This document shows positions 29,083 to 39,041 of a DNA stretch of 64,000 nt, in pieces; position 1 is the stretch's first letter, and the number at the start of each line of letters is the position of its first letter. The stretch lies in the NCBI RefSeq assembly GCF_009761395.1, contig NZ_LEKN01000001.1:310001-374000 (forward strand), read 5' to 3'. This stretch comes from Ursidibacter maritimus (GTDB lineage Bacteria; Pseudomonadota; Gammaproteobacteria; Enterobacterales; Pasteurellaceae). A model generated the notes under the pieces. That model was not told the origin of the DNA and made no database searches. It was given only the letters and a program-made list of their open reading frames with translations. The position numbers were made by a program, and so were the translations under genes.

Positions 29083-30042
29083 TTATTTAGCTAAACATTC
29101 ACTAAATTGATCAGCCAGATATTGTAAAAATTGTGGGTAGGCATCTTTTCCTAATTCAACTTTTGCACCAAGCGGATCTAATTGCCCTACTTTTGCCGAT
29201 GTACCTTTACTCAAACTTTCAATCACTTTCGGCGTAAATTGTGGTTCTGCAAATAAGCAAACCGCTTTATTCTTGGCGATATTTTTCTTAATAGCGTTTA
29301 GCGTTTTGGCTCCTGGTGCAATGGTTGGATTGATAGTAAATGAACCTAAAGAATTTAAACCGTAGGTTTTCTCAAAATAACCATAAGCATCGTGGAAAGT
29401 GTAGTAACCTTTTTCTTTCACATTCTCAAATTGTTTCGCAATTTCTGCACTTTTTGTATTTAATGCTACTTTAAAATTCGCTAAGTTTTCTTCAATTTTA
29501 GCTTTTTGTTCAGGCATTTGTTGGCTCAAACGCATTGCAATCTGTTCTGCAATTTTTTCACTTGCTACTGGTGAGAGCCAAATATGCCAGTCTTCATCGT
29601 GATCATGGTCGTGTCCATTATGCTTATGTTCATGTTTGTGATCATGCTTATGCTCATGTTTATGTTCGTGCTTATGATCGTGGTCGTGATGTTCTTCTTT
29701 CTCTTCTTTAGTGTGTTCTACGATATGTTTGATTTCTTCAACATCTTCAAGCGTAAGCACTTTTTCTTTCGCTAAGTTATCCACGCTTTTCTCTAAGAAA
29801 GATTCCATTTCTTCACCAACCCACACCACTAAATTCGCAGATTGTAATTTTTCAACATCTGATGGTTTCAAGCTGTAATCGTGTGGTGAAGCACTGGTTG
29901 GTAATAGCACTTGAGTGTTAGTTACGCCATCTGTAATGGCACTTGCGATAAAACCTAGCGGTTTTACTGTGGTAAGGACGTCAGCATTTGCAATCGTTGT
30001 GGCACCTAATAAAGCTAGGCTAAGCGTTGTTTTCTTAAACAT
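29083..30042 (-). CDS. znuA: Zinc ABC transporter substrate-binding protein
   Basis: Periplasmic zinc-binding protein of the ZnuABC uptake system, 319 residues. The signal peptide is MFKKTTLSLALLGATTIANA. The cluster A-1 fold shows SASPHDYSLKPSDVEKL, with the metal His, then a long acidic/His-rich flexible loop at about residues 112-150 in which His alternates with Lys, Glu or Asp, and later FHDAYGYFEKTYGL and CLFAEPQF. The loop is typical of zinc rather than manganese binders. znuB and znuC are not next to it, which is normal for Pasteurellaceae. I found no clear Zur site upstream. Confidence 0.95.
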   Translation of the reverse strand: MFKKTTLSLALLGATTIANADVLTTVKPLGFIASAITDGVTNTQVLLPTSASPHDYSLKPSDVEKLQSANLVVWVGEEMESFLEKSVDNLAKEKVLTLEDVEEIKHIVEHTKEEKEEHHDHDHKHEHKHEHKHDHKHEHKHNGHDHDHDEDWHIWLSPVASEKIAEQIAMRLSQQMPEQKAKIEENLANFKVALNTKSAEIAKQFENVKEKGYYTFHDAYGYFEKTYGLNSLGSFTINPTIAPGAKTLNAIKKNIAKNKAVCLFAEPQFTPKVIESLSKGTSAKVGQLDPLGAKVELGKDAYPQFLQYLADQFSECLAK

Positions 30043-30123
30043 TTTATTGTCTCCCGTATGTTCATTGATTCTTTAGATCTTAGCAGAATTCCATAATATT
30101 TCTATAATTTTTTTATGGTTATT

Positions 30124-30158
30124 TAAGCGGTAAATTTTTACGGTAATCTTACCGCTTA
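30124..30158. repeat. Inverted pair of uptake-like words between znuA and tna
   Basis: TAAGCGGTAA (30124-30133) pairs with TTACCGCTTA (30149-30158) around a 15-base loop. The AAGCGGT core matches the other uptake-like words in the window. Confidence 0.6.
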
Positions 30159-30273
30159 CACACAAAAGACAAAATAGTGTATAACCACAAATATAGTATG
30201 TGCATGATATTAGTCTAAATTTATTACTAAAGTGATAAGCCAATACACTATGAGTTATAAAAGTACATCTTTT

Positions 30274-30289
30274 TGTGATATTTCTCACA
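30274..30289 (+). promoter_or_regulatory. Consensus CRP-cAMP site of the tna operon
   Basis: TGTGA-TATTTC-TCACA is a perfect match to the CRP consensus half-sites with 6-base spacing. Its centre is about 120 bases before tnaC; a TACATA -10-like word near 30335-30340 would place it near -60, a class I position as in the E. coli tna promoter. Confidence 0.85.
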
Positions 30290-30400
30290 CATTTGAAAAA
30301 TCATAGATGACAAATTTTTATACAGGTGTTAGTTTACATAGCTGAGAAACATTCTCAATAAAAGATTGTTTTCTTCCATTTATAAACTGAAGGATTACTT

Positions 30401-30481
30401 ATGTTTTCAACCTTATCACCCAACCAAGTTTGGATTATTATTGATCCAGTCGTTGCCTTTTATTTTCCCATAGTGCATTAA
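30401..30481 (+). CDS. tnaC: Tryptophanase leader peptide TnaC
   Basis: A 26-codon frame starting MFSTLSPNQVW, with AAGGA upstream. It has Trp11, Asp15 and Pro23; the spacings (4 and 12) equal those of Trp12, Asp16 and Pro24 in E. coli TnaC, the residues needed for tryptophan-dependent stalling in the ribosome exit tunnel. Unlike in E. coli, three residues (Ile-Val-His) follow the Pro, so stalling would occur with the ribosome at the Ile codon rather than at a stop codon. The 118-base gap to tnaA would hold the Rho-dependent terminator. Confidence 0.88.
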   Translation: MFSTLSPNQVWIIIDPVVAFYFPIVH

Positions 30482-30599
30482 CTCTCCCCATTAATAAGCA
30501 TTTGATTTTTGCTTATCTCTATCTGTTTTTTTAATTAAGCAATAGCCTTCTTGGCTTATTTTTGCTTTTTGACCATTTTTATTTTTTGAGGATCCCACT

Positions 30600-32015
30600 A
30601 TGGAAAACTTTAAACATTTACCAGAACCATTTCGTATTCGTGTTATTGAACCTGTAAAACGTACAACTCGTGCATATCGTGATGAGGCTATTTTAAAGGC
30701 GGGAATGAACCCTTTTTTATTGGATAGCAAAGACATTTTCATTGATTTACTAACTGATAGTGGTACAGGTGCAGTCACGCAAGATATGCAAGCAGCAATG
30801 TTACGCGGAGATGAAGCTTACAGCGGTAGTCGTAGTTATTATGCTCTTGCTAATGCAGTTAAAGAAATTTTTGGCTATGAATATACAATACCAACTCACC
30901 AAGGGCGCGGTGCAGAACAAATCTACATTCCTGTTTTAATTAAAAAACGTGAACAAGAAAAAGGCTTAGATCGTAGCAAAATGGTGGTTTTTTCTAACTA
31001 TTTCTTTGATACCACACAAGGGCATAGCCAAATCAATGGTGCAACTGTGCGTAATACCTACATCAAAGAAGCTTTTGACACTGGCGTGGATCATGATTTC
31101 AAAGGTAACTTTGATTTAGAGAAATTAGAGCAAGGCATCCTAGAAGTAGGTGCAAATAACGTTCCTTATATTGTATGTACGATTACTTGTAACTCTGCTG
31201 GTGGTCAGCCTGTATCATTAGCAAACATGAAAGCGATGTATGAAATTGCTCGTAAGTATGACATTCCTGTCATTATGGATTCAGCTCGTTTTGCAGAAAA
31301 TGCTTATTTCATTCAGCAACGTGAAGCAGAATATAAAGATTGGACAATTGAGCAAATCACTTACGAAAGCTACAAATATGCCGATGCACTAGCAATGTCA
31401 GCCAAAAAAGATGCTATGGTGCCAATGGGCGGATTATTGTGCTTTAAAGATAGTACTATGGAAGATGTGTATAACGAATGTCGTACCATTTGTGTGGTAC
31501 AAGAAGGCTTCCCAACCTATGGTGGATTAGAAGGCGGTGCAATGGAGCGCTTAGCGGTTGGTTTACGCGATGGTATGCGCCAAGATTGGCTAGCTTATCG
31601 TATCAACCAAATTGAATATCTTGTTAAAGGTTTAGAAAATATCGGGGTTGTGTGCCAACAGCCTGGCGGACACGCAGCTTTCGTTGATGCTGGTAAATTA
31701 TTACCACATATCCCAGCAGATCAATTCCCTGCTCAAGCGCTTGCTTGTGAGCTATATAAGGTTGCAGGGATCAGAGCCGTTGAGATTGGTTCATTCTTAC
31801 TTGGTCGTGATCCAAAGACAGGCAAACAATTACCTTGCCCTGCGGAGCTATTACGTTTAACAATTCCTCGTGCGACTTATACACAAACTCATATGGACTT
31901 TATTATTGAGGCCTTTAAAAAAGTGAAGGAAAATGCTCAAAATATCAAAGGATTAACCTTTACTTATGAGCCAAAAGTATTACGTCACTTCACCGCTCGT
32001 TTAAAAGAAGTTTAA
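30600..32015 (+). CDS. tnaA: Tryptophanase
   Basis: PLP-dependent beta-eliminating lyase that splits tryptophan to indole, pyruvate and ammonia. It has 471 residues, exactly the E. coli length. The PLP lysine is Lys270 in MSAKKDA. The N-terminus ([19 protein letters not shown]) and the [10 protein letters not shown] substrate loop are conserved. It makes the organism a likely indole producer, unusual among members with this uptake-word type. It is regulated by the TnaC leader and the CRP site upstream, and separated from tnaB by a terminator. Confidence 0.98.
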   Translation: MENFKHLPEPFRIRVIEPVKRTTRAYRDEAILKAGMNPFLLDSKDIFIDLLTDSGTGAVTQDMQAAMLRGDEAYSGSRSYYALANAVKEIFGYEYTIPTHQGRGAEQIYIPVLIKKREQEKGLDRSKMVVFSNYFFDTTQGHSQINGATVRNTYIKEAFDTGVDHDFKGNFDLEKLEQGILEVGANNVPYIVCTITCNSAGGQPVSLANMKAMYEIARKYDIPVIMDSARFAENAYFIQQREAEYKDWTIEQITYESYKYADALAMSAKKDAMVPMGGLLCFKDSTMEDVYNECRTICVVQEGFPTYGGLEGGAMERLAVGLRDGMRQDWLAYRINQIEYLVKGLENIGVVCQQPGGHAAFVDAGKLLPHIPADQFPAQALACELYKVAGIRAVEIGSFLLGRDPKTGKQLPCPAELLRLTIPRATYTQTHMDFIIEAFKKVKENAQNIKGLTFTYEPKVLRHFTARLKEV

Positions 32016-32023
32016 TAAACATT

Positions 32024-32056
32024 AGCCACCCTTAAAATAATATGGGTGGCTTTTTT
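32024..32056 (+). terminator. Intercistronic terminator between tnaA and tnaB
   Basis: AGCCACCC (32024-32031) pairs with GGGTGGCT (32044-32051), followed by eight T residues. It is a strong intrinsic terminator inside the tna operon and would lower permease expression relative to the enzyme. Confidence 0.85.
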
Positions 32057-32081
32057 TTACTTTATTACAAGGAAATTTACT

Positions 32082-33308
32082 ATGAAAAAAAGTCCCTCTA
32101 TCTTTGGTGGTGCTTGTATCATCGCGAGTGTATGCGTAGGAGCAGGTATGCTTGGTTTACCAACATCCGGTGCTGGCGCTTGGACTATTTGGTCAACGTT
32201 GATCATCTGTTTAACAATGGTTGTTATGACCTTATCTGGCTGGTTACTGCTTGAAGCTTATAAACATTTTGATTTACGAGCCTCATTCAATACCGTAACT
32301 AAAAGTTTGTTAGGCAACACAGTCAATGTTATTAATAACTTGTCCGTTTATTTCGTTGGTGGCATCCTGCTTTATGCTTATACCACAGCATCTGGAGGTA
32401 TCTTAAGTGAGCTAATGGGGAATTTTATGGTGTTAGATTCTCGCATTTGGTCAATTATTTTTGTGCTGTTTTTTTCATTTTTTGTATGGCATTCCACTCG
32501 CATTGTAGATAGAGTTTCGGTAATCCTAATTATTTTTATGGCATTGTCATTTATCTTTAGTGTGTTTGGGCTAACCGCCAATATTGATATTGGTACACTG
32601 TTTGACACTCAAGCAGTAGATGCCGACTATGCAATGTATGCAATGGGGCTTTTACCTGTCGCATTAACCTCTTTTGGTTACCATCACTCTGTTGCAACAA
32701 TGCGTGCTTACTATGGTGAAGAGCGTAAAGCAAAACTCGCTATTCTTGGTGGCACAATGATTGCACTAAGTCTATATTTACTTTGGGTATGGTCTATTTT
32801 TGGCAACTTACCTCGTAATCAATTTGCACCAGTTATTGCCAGTGATGGTAACTTAGATGTGCTATTGCAAGCGTTAGGCAACGTGATTGAATCTAGTACT
32901 GTAAAACAAGCGATCAATGCTTTCTCTATTGCGGCGATACTTTCTTCCTTTATTGGTGTTGGACTGGGGGTATTTGACTTCCTGGCAGACTTATTCAAAT
33001 TCGATGACAGTAAATTAGGCCGCACAAAATCTTGGGCTGTCACATTCTTACCACCGCTTATTTTATCGGTCTTATTTCCGCTAGGTTTTTTAAAAGCTAT
33101 TGGTTATGCGGGAGCAGTGGCTACCATTTGGGCTTGTGCTATCCCAGCCTTGCTTGCTGGAAAATCTCGCACCTTAGCAAAAGGTAAATCTGGCTTCATT
33201 GTTGGAGGTGGTTCTGTAACCATTTTATTGGTAATTATATTTGGTATTGTGACCGCTTTATTTCATTTCCTCGCAATGTTTAATATGCTACCGACATTTA
33301 AGGGCTAG
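32082..33308 (+). CDS. tnaB: Tryptophan-specific permease
   Basis: Inner-membrane proton symporter of the aromatic amino acid (HAAAP) family, 408 residues, about 11 helices. The first helix has the family motif GGACIIASVCVGAGMLGLP. The start at 32082 follows AAGGAAA; an earlier in-frame ATG at 32046 lies inside the terminator's T tract. It directly follows tnaA, so it takes up tryptophan for tryptophanase. Confidence 0.92.
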   Translation: MKKSPSIFGGACIIASVCVGAGMLGLPTSGAGAWTIWSTLIICLTMVVMTLSGWLLLEAYKHFDLRASFNTVTKSLLGNTVNVINNLSVYFVGGILLYAYTTASGGILSELMGNFMVLDSRIWSIIFVLFFSFFVWHSTRIVDRVSVILIIFMALSFIFSVFGLTANIDIGTLFDTQAVDADYAMYAMGLLPVALTSFGYHHSVATMRAYYGEERKAKLAILGGTMIALSLYLLWVWSIFGNLPRNQFAPVIASDGNLDVLLQALGNVIESSTVKQAINAFSIAAILSSFIGVGLGVFDFLADLFKFDDSKLGRTKSWAVTFLPPLILSVLFPLGFLKAIGYAGAVATIWACAIPALLAGKSRTLAKGKSGFIVGGGSVTILLVIIFGIVTALFHFLAMFNMLPTFKG

Positions 33309-33416
33309 CCTGCTTGTGTAGTTATATTAACAAGGTTTAGAATGCACGCTCTTCCAAATTTTAGATTTGTTCAATAAAAGAAACCGACAATATAGCGTTT
33401 CAAATCTTCTCTTCTG

Positions 33417-33446
33417 TCGCCCTAAAAAGTCAAAATTTTAGGGCGA
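33417..33446. other. Hairpin in the ubiD leader
   Basis: A perfect 11-bp stem, TCGCCCTAAAA (33417-33427) with TTTTAGGGCGA (33436-33446), ends 23 bases before the ubiD start. It has no T tail on the plus strand, so it is either the end of the tnaB transcript or a leader structure of ubiD. Confidence 0.55.
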
Positions 33447-33469
33447 AGATGATATACAGGAACAACATA

Positions 33470-34933
33470 ATGAAATATAAAAATTTGCGTGAATTTTTGT
33501 CCGTACTTGAGCAAAAAGGCGAGTTAAAGCGCATTACTCAAGAAATTGACCCTTATTTAGAAATGACGGAAATTGCCGATCGCACCCTGCGTAAAGGCGG
33601 TCCAGCACTACTGTTTGAAAATCCGAAAGGGTTTAATATGCCAGTGCTATGCAATTTATTTGGTACAGCGGATCGTGTTGCAATGGGAATGGGGCAAGAA
33701 AGCACACTTGCTTTGCGAGAGCTAGGTAAATTATTAGCCTTTTTGAAAGAACCTGAGCCACCAAAAGGATTTAAAGATTTAATCGGGCAAATTCCACAAT
33801 GGAAACAAGTACTTAATATGCCAAGTAAAGTATTAAGTAAAGCTGATTGCCAACAGATCGTGTTATCGGGAGAGGATGTTGATCTCTACAAACTGCCGAT
33901 TATGCACTGCTGGAAAGGCGATGTTGCTCCTCTAGTCACTTGGGGGCTAACGATTACTCAAGGGCCTTATAAAAAACGCCTTAATTTAGGTATTTACCGC
34001 CAACAGTTAATTGCGAAGAATAAATTGATTATGCGTTGGCTTTCTCATCGTGGTGGAGCATTAGATTTTCAAGAATGGAAAGAGGCTAATCCTGATAAAC
34101 CGTTCCCTGTGTCTGTGGCATTAGGGACAGATCCTGCAACTATTTTGGCAGCAGTTACGCCTATTCCAGATACTCTTTCCGAATACGCATTTGCAGGGCT
34201 ATTGCGTGGACATAAAACCGAAGTTGTGAAATCCATCAGCAATGATTTGGAAGTGCCAGCCAGTGCGGAAATTGTGTTGGAAGGTTATATCGACTTACAA
34301 GAAACCGCTTTAGAAGGCCCTTATGGTGATCATACAGGTTACTATAATGAACAAGAGTATTTCCCTGTATTTACGGTAACCCATATCACAATGCGACGTG
34401 ATGCTATCTATCATTCTACCTACACAGGTCGTCCACCTGATGAACCAGCGGTACTGGGTGAAGCATTAAATGAAGTCTTTATTCCTATTTTGCAAAAACA
34501 GTTCCCAGAAATTGTGGATTTCTATTTACCGCCTGAAGGGTGTTCATATCGTTTAGCGGTAGTAACGATTAAAAAGCAATATGCAGGACACGCTAAACGC
34601 GTAATGATGGGGGTTTGGTCCTTCTTACGTCAGTTTATGTACACCAAATTTGTGATTGTCTGCGATGATGATGTGAATGCTCGAGATTGGAAAGATGTCA
34701 TTTGGGCAATTACTACTCGCTGCGACCCTGCTCGTGATACAACGCTTATCGAAAATACCCCGATTGATTACCTAGATTTTGCCTCCCCTATCGCAGGGCT
34801 AGGCTCAAAAATGGGGATAGATGCGACAAACAAATGGCCAGGAGAAACCCAACGAGAATGGGGTACCCCAATTGAAAAAGATCCGAATGTGGTTAAACGT
34901 ATTGATGAAATTTGGAATGAATTAGGCATTTAA
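33470..34933 (+). CDS. ubiD: 4-hydroxy-3-polyprenylbenzoate decarboxylase
   Basis: Prenylated-FMN dependent decarboxylase of ubiquinone synthesis, 487 residues (E. coli 497). The motifs [16 protein letters not shown] and [13 protein letters not shown], which carries one of the catalytic Glu residues of the family, are seen. [10 protein letters not shown] at 33470 with AGGA upstream is taken as the start; an earlier ATG 21 bases upstream lacks a ribosome site. The cofactor-making partner ubiX is not in the window. Confidence 0.95.
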   Translation: MKYKNLREFLSVLEQKGELKRITQEIDPYLEMTEIADRTLRKGGPALLFENPKGFNMPVLCNLFGTADRVAMGMGQESTLALRELGKLLAFLKEPEPPKGFKDLIGQIPQWKQVLNMPSKVLSKADCQQIVLSGEDVDLYKLPIMHCWKGDVAPLVTWGLTITQGPYKKRLNLGIYRQQLIAKNKLIMRWLSHRGGALDFQEWKEANPDKPFPVSVALGTDPATILAAVTPIPDTLSEYAFAGLLRGHKTEVVKSISNDLEVPASAEIVLEGYIDLQETALEGPYGDHTGYYNEQEYFPVFTVTHITMRRDAIYHSTYTGRPPDEPAVLGEALNEVFIPILQKQFPEIVDFYLPPEGCSYRLAVVTIKKQYAGHAKRVMMGVWSFLRQFMYTKFVIVCDDDVNARDWKDVIWAITTRCDPARDTTLIENTPIDYLDFASPIAGLGSKMGIDATNKWPGETQREWGTPIEKDPNVVKRIDEIWNELGI

Positions 34934-35232
34934 ATGTGTAAATAAGAAGGTAAAGGCAAGATGATATTATTGTATTTTAGATCATTGACAAGTGCTGATA
35001 ATCGTTTTATTCGATGAAATCGTAAATTGCCATAAGATAATTATTAAAGGCACTGTTAAGTAAATCGATGATAGGCAATAGAACTTGCTCAAACGAAGGT
35101 TCAAATAGTTTGGTTGTCATTGTGTTTTGATAGAAGAATGAGTAAAATCCACACTTTTGTCCATGACACTATATGGAATTTAAGCACCAACGTTCAGGTT
35201 GGTGCTATCAATTTTCGTTGAACTTACAGGGA
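34934..35232. other. Gene-free stretch between convergent ubiD and roxA
   Basis: Holds a 9-bp hairpin (35183-35191 with 35198-35206, AGCACCAAC and GTTGGTGCT) that may end roxA transcription. A 37-codon minus-strand frame (35007-35120, MTTKLFEPSFEQVLL) is readable but has no ribosome site and I do not regard it as a gene. Confidence 0.5.
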
Positions 35233-36444
35233 TTATCCTTGCTCGTTCTCTTCCAATACCACCCAACCACTGTCTAGCCAGTCGCATAGGCTATCGAGTA
35301 ATAATTCAAGTTGATCTTGATTTTCCACTTTTGATGCAAGTTTATTCCACGAAATTGCATCACCGTTAGCAATACGGATCAGTAAATTTGCTTCAGCGTC
35401 ATTTAATTCGTCAATCCATTCACCATTAACATAAACACGCAATGGGTTTTCGGTATAAAGAATTTTTACATTTGCATCTTGTTGAATAAACCCACCTGCT
35501 TCCAATACTTCTTGCACTTCATCAGGATAAAATTCATTATCTTCGGTTAGTTGTTCATAACGGCGTGAGCTTACCGCAGTGGCTACGCTATGAGTAAATA
35601 ATGCATCGAATTGTGTTGAGTTTGCTAATAAATCAATGAGTTGTGCTTTTAATGTTGCAACCATTTTTGGATCGAGTAACGCATTCGGTTGGACGTTTGG
35701 CGATAAGCGGAATGGCATCGCGAATTGTGAGCTTGGTAAGGTTTCTGCTTGATGCTCAATCGTTTTACAGAGATTTTCGATTAAATCGGTTGCATTTGGA
35801 TAGCGTAATCCAAATGAGAAAGTTAAACAGTCGTCTTGTGCAACGCCGTAGTGAGATAAACGAGATGGTACATATAGCACATCGCCAGGTGCCAAAATCT
35901 CATCAAAAATGAGTTCGCCCATATCATCAAAGATACGAATGGGTTGGTTAGGTTTAAATTCAGTACTTGGATCACACCATTTACCTAATTGCCATCGACG
36001 GTGTCCGTAGCCTTGCACTAAAAACACATCATATTCATCGTAATGTCTGCCAACTGAGCCACCCTCTGGGGCATAGGAGACCATAATATCATCACGTTGC
36101 CATTGCGGAATGTAGTTGAATGCCTGCCATAATGCCCCTAATTCTGGCGACCATTGTTCTAGATTTTGAACAAGAACAGACCATTGTTCTGGTAAATTAT
36201 CAAAATCTTCTGCAGAGAGTGGACTGCGTTTAAGCGACCACTTTTCACCTTCTGCTTTTTGTTGTGTTTGAATTAAGCGAGAAGTTACCTCTTCTTCTTG
36301 GGCTAGTTCAATAATATCTTGTGGTTCGAATAATCCAACAATTTGTGGTAATCCATTACGGATAAGAAGCGGTTTTTTTTGCCAATAGTTTTGCAAAAAG
36401 TCTTCTGGGCTGATGTTTTCAGGTAAGCAGAATGGGATATTCAT
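35233..36444 (-). CDS. roxA: Ribosomal protein uL16 arginine hydroxylase (cupin)
   Basis: JmjC-type 2-oxoglutarate/iron oxygenase that hydroxylates Arg81 of 50S protein L16 (YcfD in E. coli). At 403 residues it is slightly longer than YcfD (373). The iron triad is visible: His134 and Asp136 in GRHYDEYDVF and His198 in SRLSHYGVA. The C-terminal part is the dimerisation and winged-helix-like region. AGGAG precedes the start. Confidence 0.93.
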   Translation of the reverse strand: MNIPFCLPENISPEDFLQNYWQKKPLLIRNGLPQIVGLFEPQDIIELAQEEEVTSRLIQTQQKAEGEKWSLKRSPLSAEDFDNLPEQWSVLVQNLEQWSPELGALWQAFNYIPQWQRDDIMVSYAPEGGSVGRHYDEYDVFLVQGYGHRRWQLGKWCDPSTEFKPNQPIRIFDDMGELIFDEILAPGDVLYVPSRLSHYGVAQDDCLTFSFGLRYPNATDLIENLCKTIEHQAETLPSSQFAMPFRLSPNVQPNALLDPKMVATLKAQLIDLLANSTQFDALFTHSVATAVSSRRYEQLTEDNEFYPDEVQEVLEAGGFIQQDANVKILYTENPLRVYVNGEWIDELNDAEANLLIRIANGDAISWNKLASKVENQDQLELLLDSLCDWLDSGWVVLEENEQG

Positions 36445-36604
36445 TTTAAACTCCTAGGCTTTATTTTTGCTTGTTAGTGTATCGTATTTTGGCGCTAAGG
36501 TTCAATTTTCATAAATTTGATGTGAAAAAAATGTTACATATATTTTGTTTTTGCTGATATTGTGTGATAATTCGCCGATTTTTTATAACTAAGGAGAATG
36601 TCTA

Positions 36605-38164
36605 ATGCAAGACAATTTGCAGAAAAAGAGCGCCATTCAACGCTTTCTAGGTGGTGTAGAGTGGCTTGGTAACTTATTACCACATCCGATTATTTTATTT
36701 ATGATGATGTGTGTCATATTGGTTGTGGTGTCTGCCATTTTATCTTCAATGGGAGTGAGTGTGCCAGATCCTCGTCCAAATGCTAGCGGTACGATTGCAG
36801 TGAAAAACTTACTAAGTGCCGAAGGTGTTGGTTATATGGTAAGTAGCTTGGTGAAAAACTTCACAGGATTTGCACCTTTAGGTACGGTATTAGTGGCAAT
36901 GCTTGGTGTTGGTATTGCAGAAGCATCCGGGCTAATTTCTGCTGGATTACGTGGTTTAGTGATCGGTGCACCGAAAAAATTAGTTACCTTTACCGTTGTG
37001 TTTGCTGGGGTAATTTCTAATACTGCCGCAGAATTAGGCTATGTGGTACTCATTCCATTAGCTGCAATGATTTTCCACGCTTTGGGTCGTCACCCATTGG
37101 CTGGTCTTGCTGCAGCTTTCGCTGGGGTTTCTGGTGGTTATAGTGCTAACTTGCTTTTAGGGACGGTAGATCCATTGCTCTCTGGTATTACTCAAGAAGC
37201 TGCGAAATTGGTAGATCCAAATTATGTCGTGGGCCCTGAAGCGAACTGGTATTTTATGTTCATCAGTACTTTCTTGGTTTCATTCCTAGGTTATTTTGTT
37301 ACAGAAAAAATTGTAGAACCACAATTGGGCAAATACGATCCTGCAAGTGCAGCGGATGCTGAAATCTTGAAAAATAAAGTGGAAAAATTAACGCCATTAG
37401 AGAAAAAAGGCTTAGTTTGGGCAGGTATTACCGCTCTTATTTTCTCGTTATTGTTAGCTTGGTCTATTGTGCCTGAAGACGGTATTTTGCGTAATCCGAA
37501 AACAGGGTTAGTTGCAGGTTCGCCATTCTTACACGGTATTGTTGTCTTTATCTTTATTTTCTTCGGTATTCCAGGCTATGTATATGGTCGAGTTACTGGC
37601 TCCATGAAAAATAATAATGATGTTGTTAAAGCAATGTCATCAAGTATGAGTTCAATGGGAATGTACATTGTACTTGTTTTCTTTGCTGCACAATTTGTTG
37701 CTTTCTTTGGTTGGACAAACTTAGGATCGATTGTGGCGGTAGAAGGTGCTAATTTACTGACTAAACTTGGTTTAACGGGACCATCGCTATTTATCGGCTT
37801 TATTTTAGTATGTGCCTTTATTAACTTGATGATTTCATCAGCATCTGCACAATGGGCATTAACTGCACCTATTTTCGTACCAATGTTAATGTTAGTCGGT
37901 TATGCACCAGAAGTGATTCAAACGGCATATCGTATCGGCGATTCAACAACCAACATCATTACACCAATGATGAGCTATTTTGGCTTAATTATGGCTGTGG
38001 CGGTTCGTTATAAGAAAGATACAGGTGTCGGAACACTAATGGCAATGATGATTCCTTATTCGTTCATCTTTATTGTTGGTTGGACAATGTTGTTCTATAT
38101 TTGGGTCTTTGTCTTTGGTTTACCTGTTGGTCCAGGTTCACACACTTATTATCCAGCACCCTAA
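36605..38164 (+). CDS. AbgT-family transporter (p-aminobenzoyl-glutamate type)
   Basis: A 519-residue inner-membrane protein of the AbgT family, whose members carry p-aminobenzoyl-glutamate or export sulfonamides (MtrF, YdaH). The N-terminus HPIILFMMMCVILVVVSAIL and the hairpin motif SSASAQWALTAPIFVPMLML with TTNIITPMMSYFGLIMA are family marks. AAGGAGAA precedes the ATG. Which substrate and direction apply here is not clear. A strong terminator follows. Confidence 0.9.
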   Translation: MQDNLQKKSAIQRFLGGVEWLGNLLPHPIILFMMMCVILVVVSAILSSMGVSVPDPRPNASGTIAVKNLLSAEGVGYMVSSLVKNFTGFAPLGTVLVAMLGVGIAEASGLISAGLRGLVIGAPKKLVTFTVVFAGVISNTAAELGYVVLIPLAAMIFHALGRHPLAGLAAAFAGVSGGYSANLLLGTVDPLLSGITQEAAKLVDPNYVVGPEANWYFMFISTFLVSFLGYFVTEKIVEPQLGKYDPASAADAEILKNKVEKLTPLEKKGLVWAGITALIFSLLLAWSIVPEDGILRNPKTGLVAGSPFLHGIVVFIFIFFGIPGYVYGRVTGSMKNNNDVVKAMSSSMSSMGMYIVLVFFAAQFVAFFGWTNLGSIVAVEGANLLTKLGLTGPSLFIGFILVCAFINLMISSASAQWALTAPIFVPMLMLVGYAPEVIQTAYRIGDSTTNIITPMMSYFGLIMAVAVRYKKDTGVGTLMAMMIPYSFIFIVGWTMLFYIWVFVFGLPVGPGSHTYYPAP

Positions 38165-38178
38165 ATTTAACTAAAGAG

Positions 38179-38210
38179 ATAGAGCAAGGCACTGACCTTG
38201 CTCTATTTTT
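38179..38210 (+). terminator. Terminator of the AbgT-family gene
   Basis: ATAGAGCAAGG (38179-38189) pairs with CCTTGCTCTAT (38196-38206), followed by TTTT. It overlaps the end of the convergent BPL_N gene. Confidence 0.85.
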
Positions 38211-38964
38211 ATTTTCTCATCAATATCTCTCTTATTTTTTCCCAAACAGTCTCGCCATAATCAAATGTTAGTTGTTGCATAATCTGTTGTTCTTTGATCT
38301 TTTCAGATAAACTTTTCGTATTAGCAACCACGTACTCTTGATAAATACTTGCTTGTAGCTCGAAATGCACGCCAGATAATAAATAATGCCCCTTGCCTAA
38401 TGTGCCATAAATAATCGCAGGGCGTTGTTGCGAATAATAGCCAAGAACTTGATGAGTGGAATCCGATGGCGCTACAAATGTTGCTCCACCGTGATAATAG
38501 AATGGCTTACTTTGTTGATTTGCCAAGGTGATTTCAACCATTGCTTTAGATGTTACACTTTCATCATAGTAATGCTGTTGGGTTAAATCAGGCAAAGAGC
38601 CGATAGCCACGCCATTAAATAACGACAGCTCCCTATCACCGAATACCTTATAATCTTGCCCAATAAATTCTAGTTGCTTACAGGCATAATATGCACCTGC
38701 ACAAATACCAATATATAATCCCCCTTTCTCAATAAACGCCCGAATTAACTGATTACCAACACCATTTAATTTGGCACAATAAGGCAGATCTGCTCCCCCA
38801 GGTATAATGAATGCAGCAGCATCTTCCAATCCTTGCTGAATTAGTTGTTCAGCCTTAATCAAATGAGCCGAATACCCCAATTTCTGTGGTATAGCAAGTT
38901 GTAGCGATTTCACTCCAACCTCACTAGTGCCTTCATCAGAGTAAATATAGACTGGTTTTACCAC
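38209..38964 (-). CDS. BPL_N-domain protein, class I glutamine amidotransferase-like
   Basis: A 251-residue soluble protein matching the N-terminal domain of eukaryotic biotin protein ligases, a class I amidotransferase-like fold. Seen: IPGGADLPY near residue 54, the nucleophile-elbow GICAGAYYAC with Cys88, and PFYYHGGATF near residue 165. It lacks a ligase domain. It is divergent from bioY, with a 77-base shared promoter region, which links it to biotin handling. The exact role is unknown. Confidence 0.82.
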   Translation of the reverse strand: MVKPVYIYSDEGTSEVGVKSLQLAIPQKLGYSAHLIKAEQLIQQGLEDAAAFIIPGGADLPYCAKLNGVGNQLIRAFIEKGGLYIGICAGAYYACKQLEFIGQDYKVFGDRELSLFNGVAIGSLPDLTQQHYYDESVTSKAMVEITLANQQSKPFYYHGGATFVAPSDSTHQVLGYYSQQRPAIIYGTLGKGHYLLSGVHFELQASIYQEYVVANTKSLSEKIKEQQIMQQLTFDYGETVWEKIREILMRK

Positions 38965-38982
38965 AATGACTCCTATTTTGTT

Positions 38983-39011
38983 TTACTTCATGAAATGCTT
39001 TTCAGTATAAT
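38983..39011 (+). promoter_or_regulatory. Candidate bioY promoter
   Basis: TTACTT (38983-38988), a 17-base spacer and a consensus TATAAT (39006-39011), about 30 bases before the bioY start. No BirA operator is evident. Confidence 0.55.
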
Positions 39012-39041
39012 CCGCTTGTGTTATTCACCCAAGGAGAACCT

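Noticed and set aside
29584-29775. Plus-strand 63-codon frame rich in Met, Phe and Val
   Set aside because: Shadow of the His-rich znuA loop on the other strand.
35007-35120. 37-codon minus-strand frame between ubiD and roxA
   Set aside because: No ribosome site, no similarity I can name, in a region otherwise without signals.
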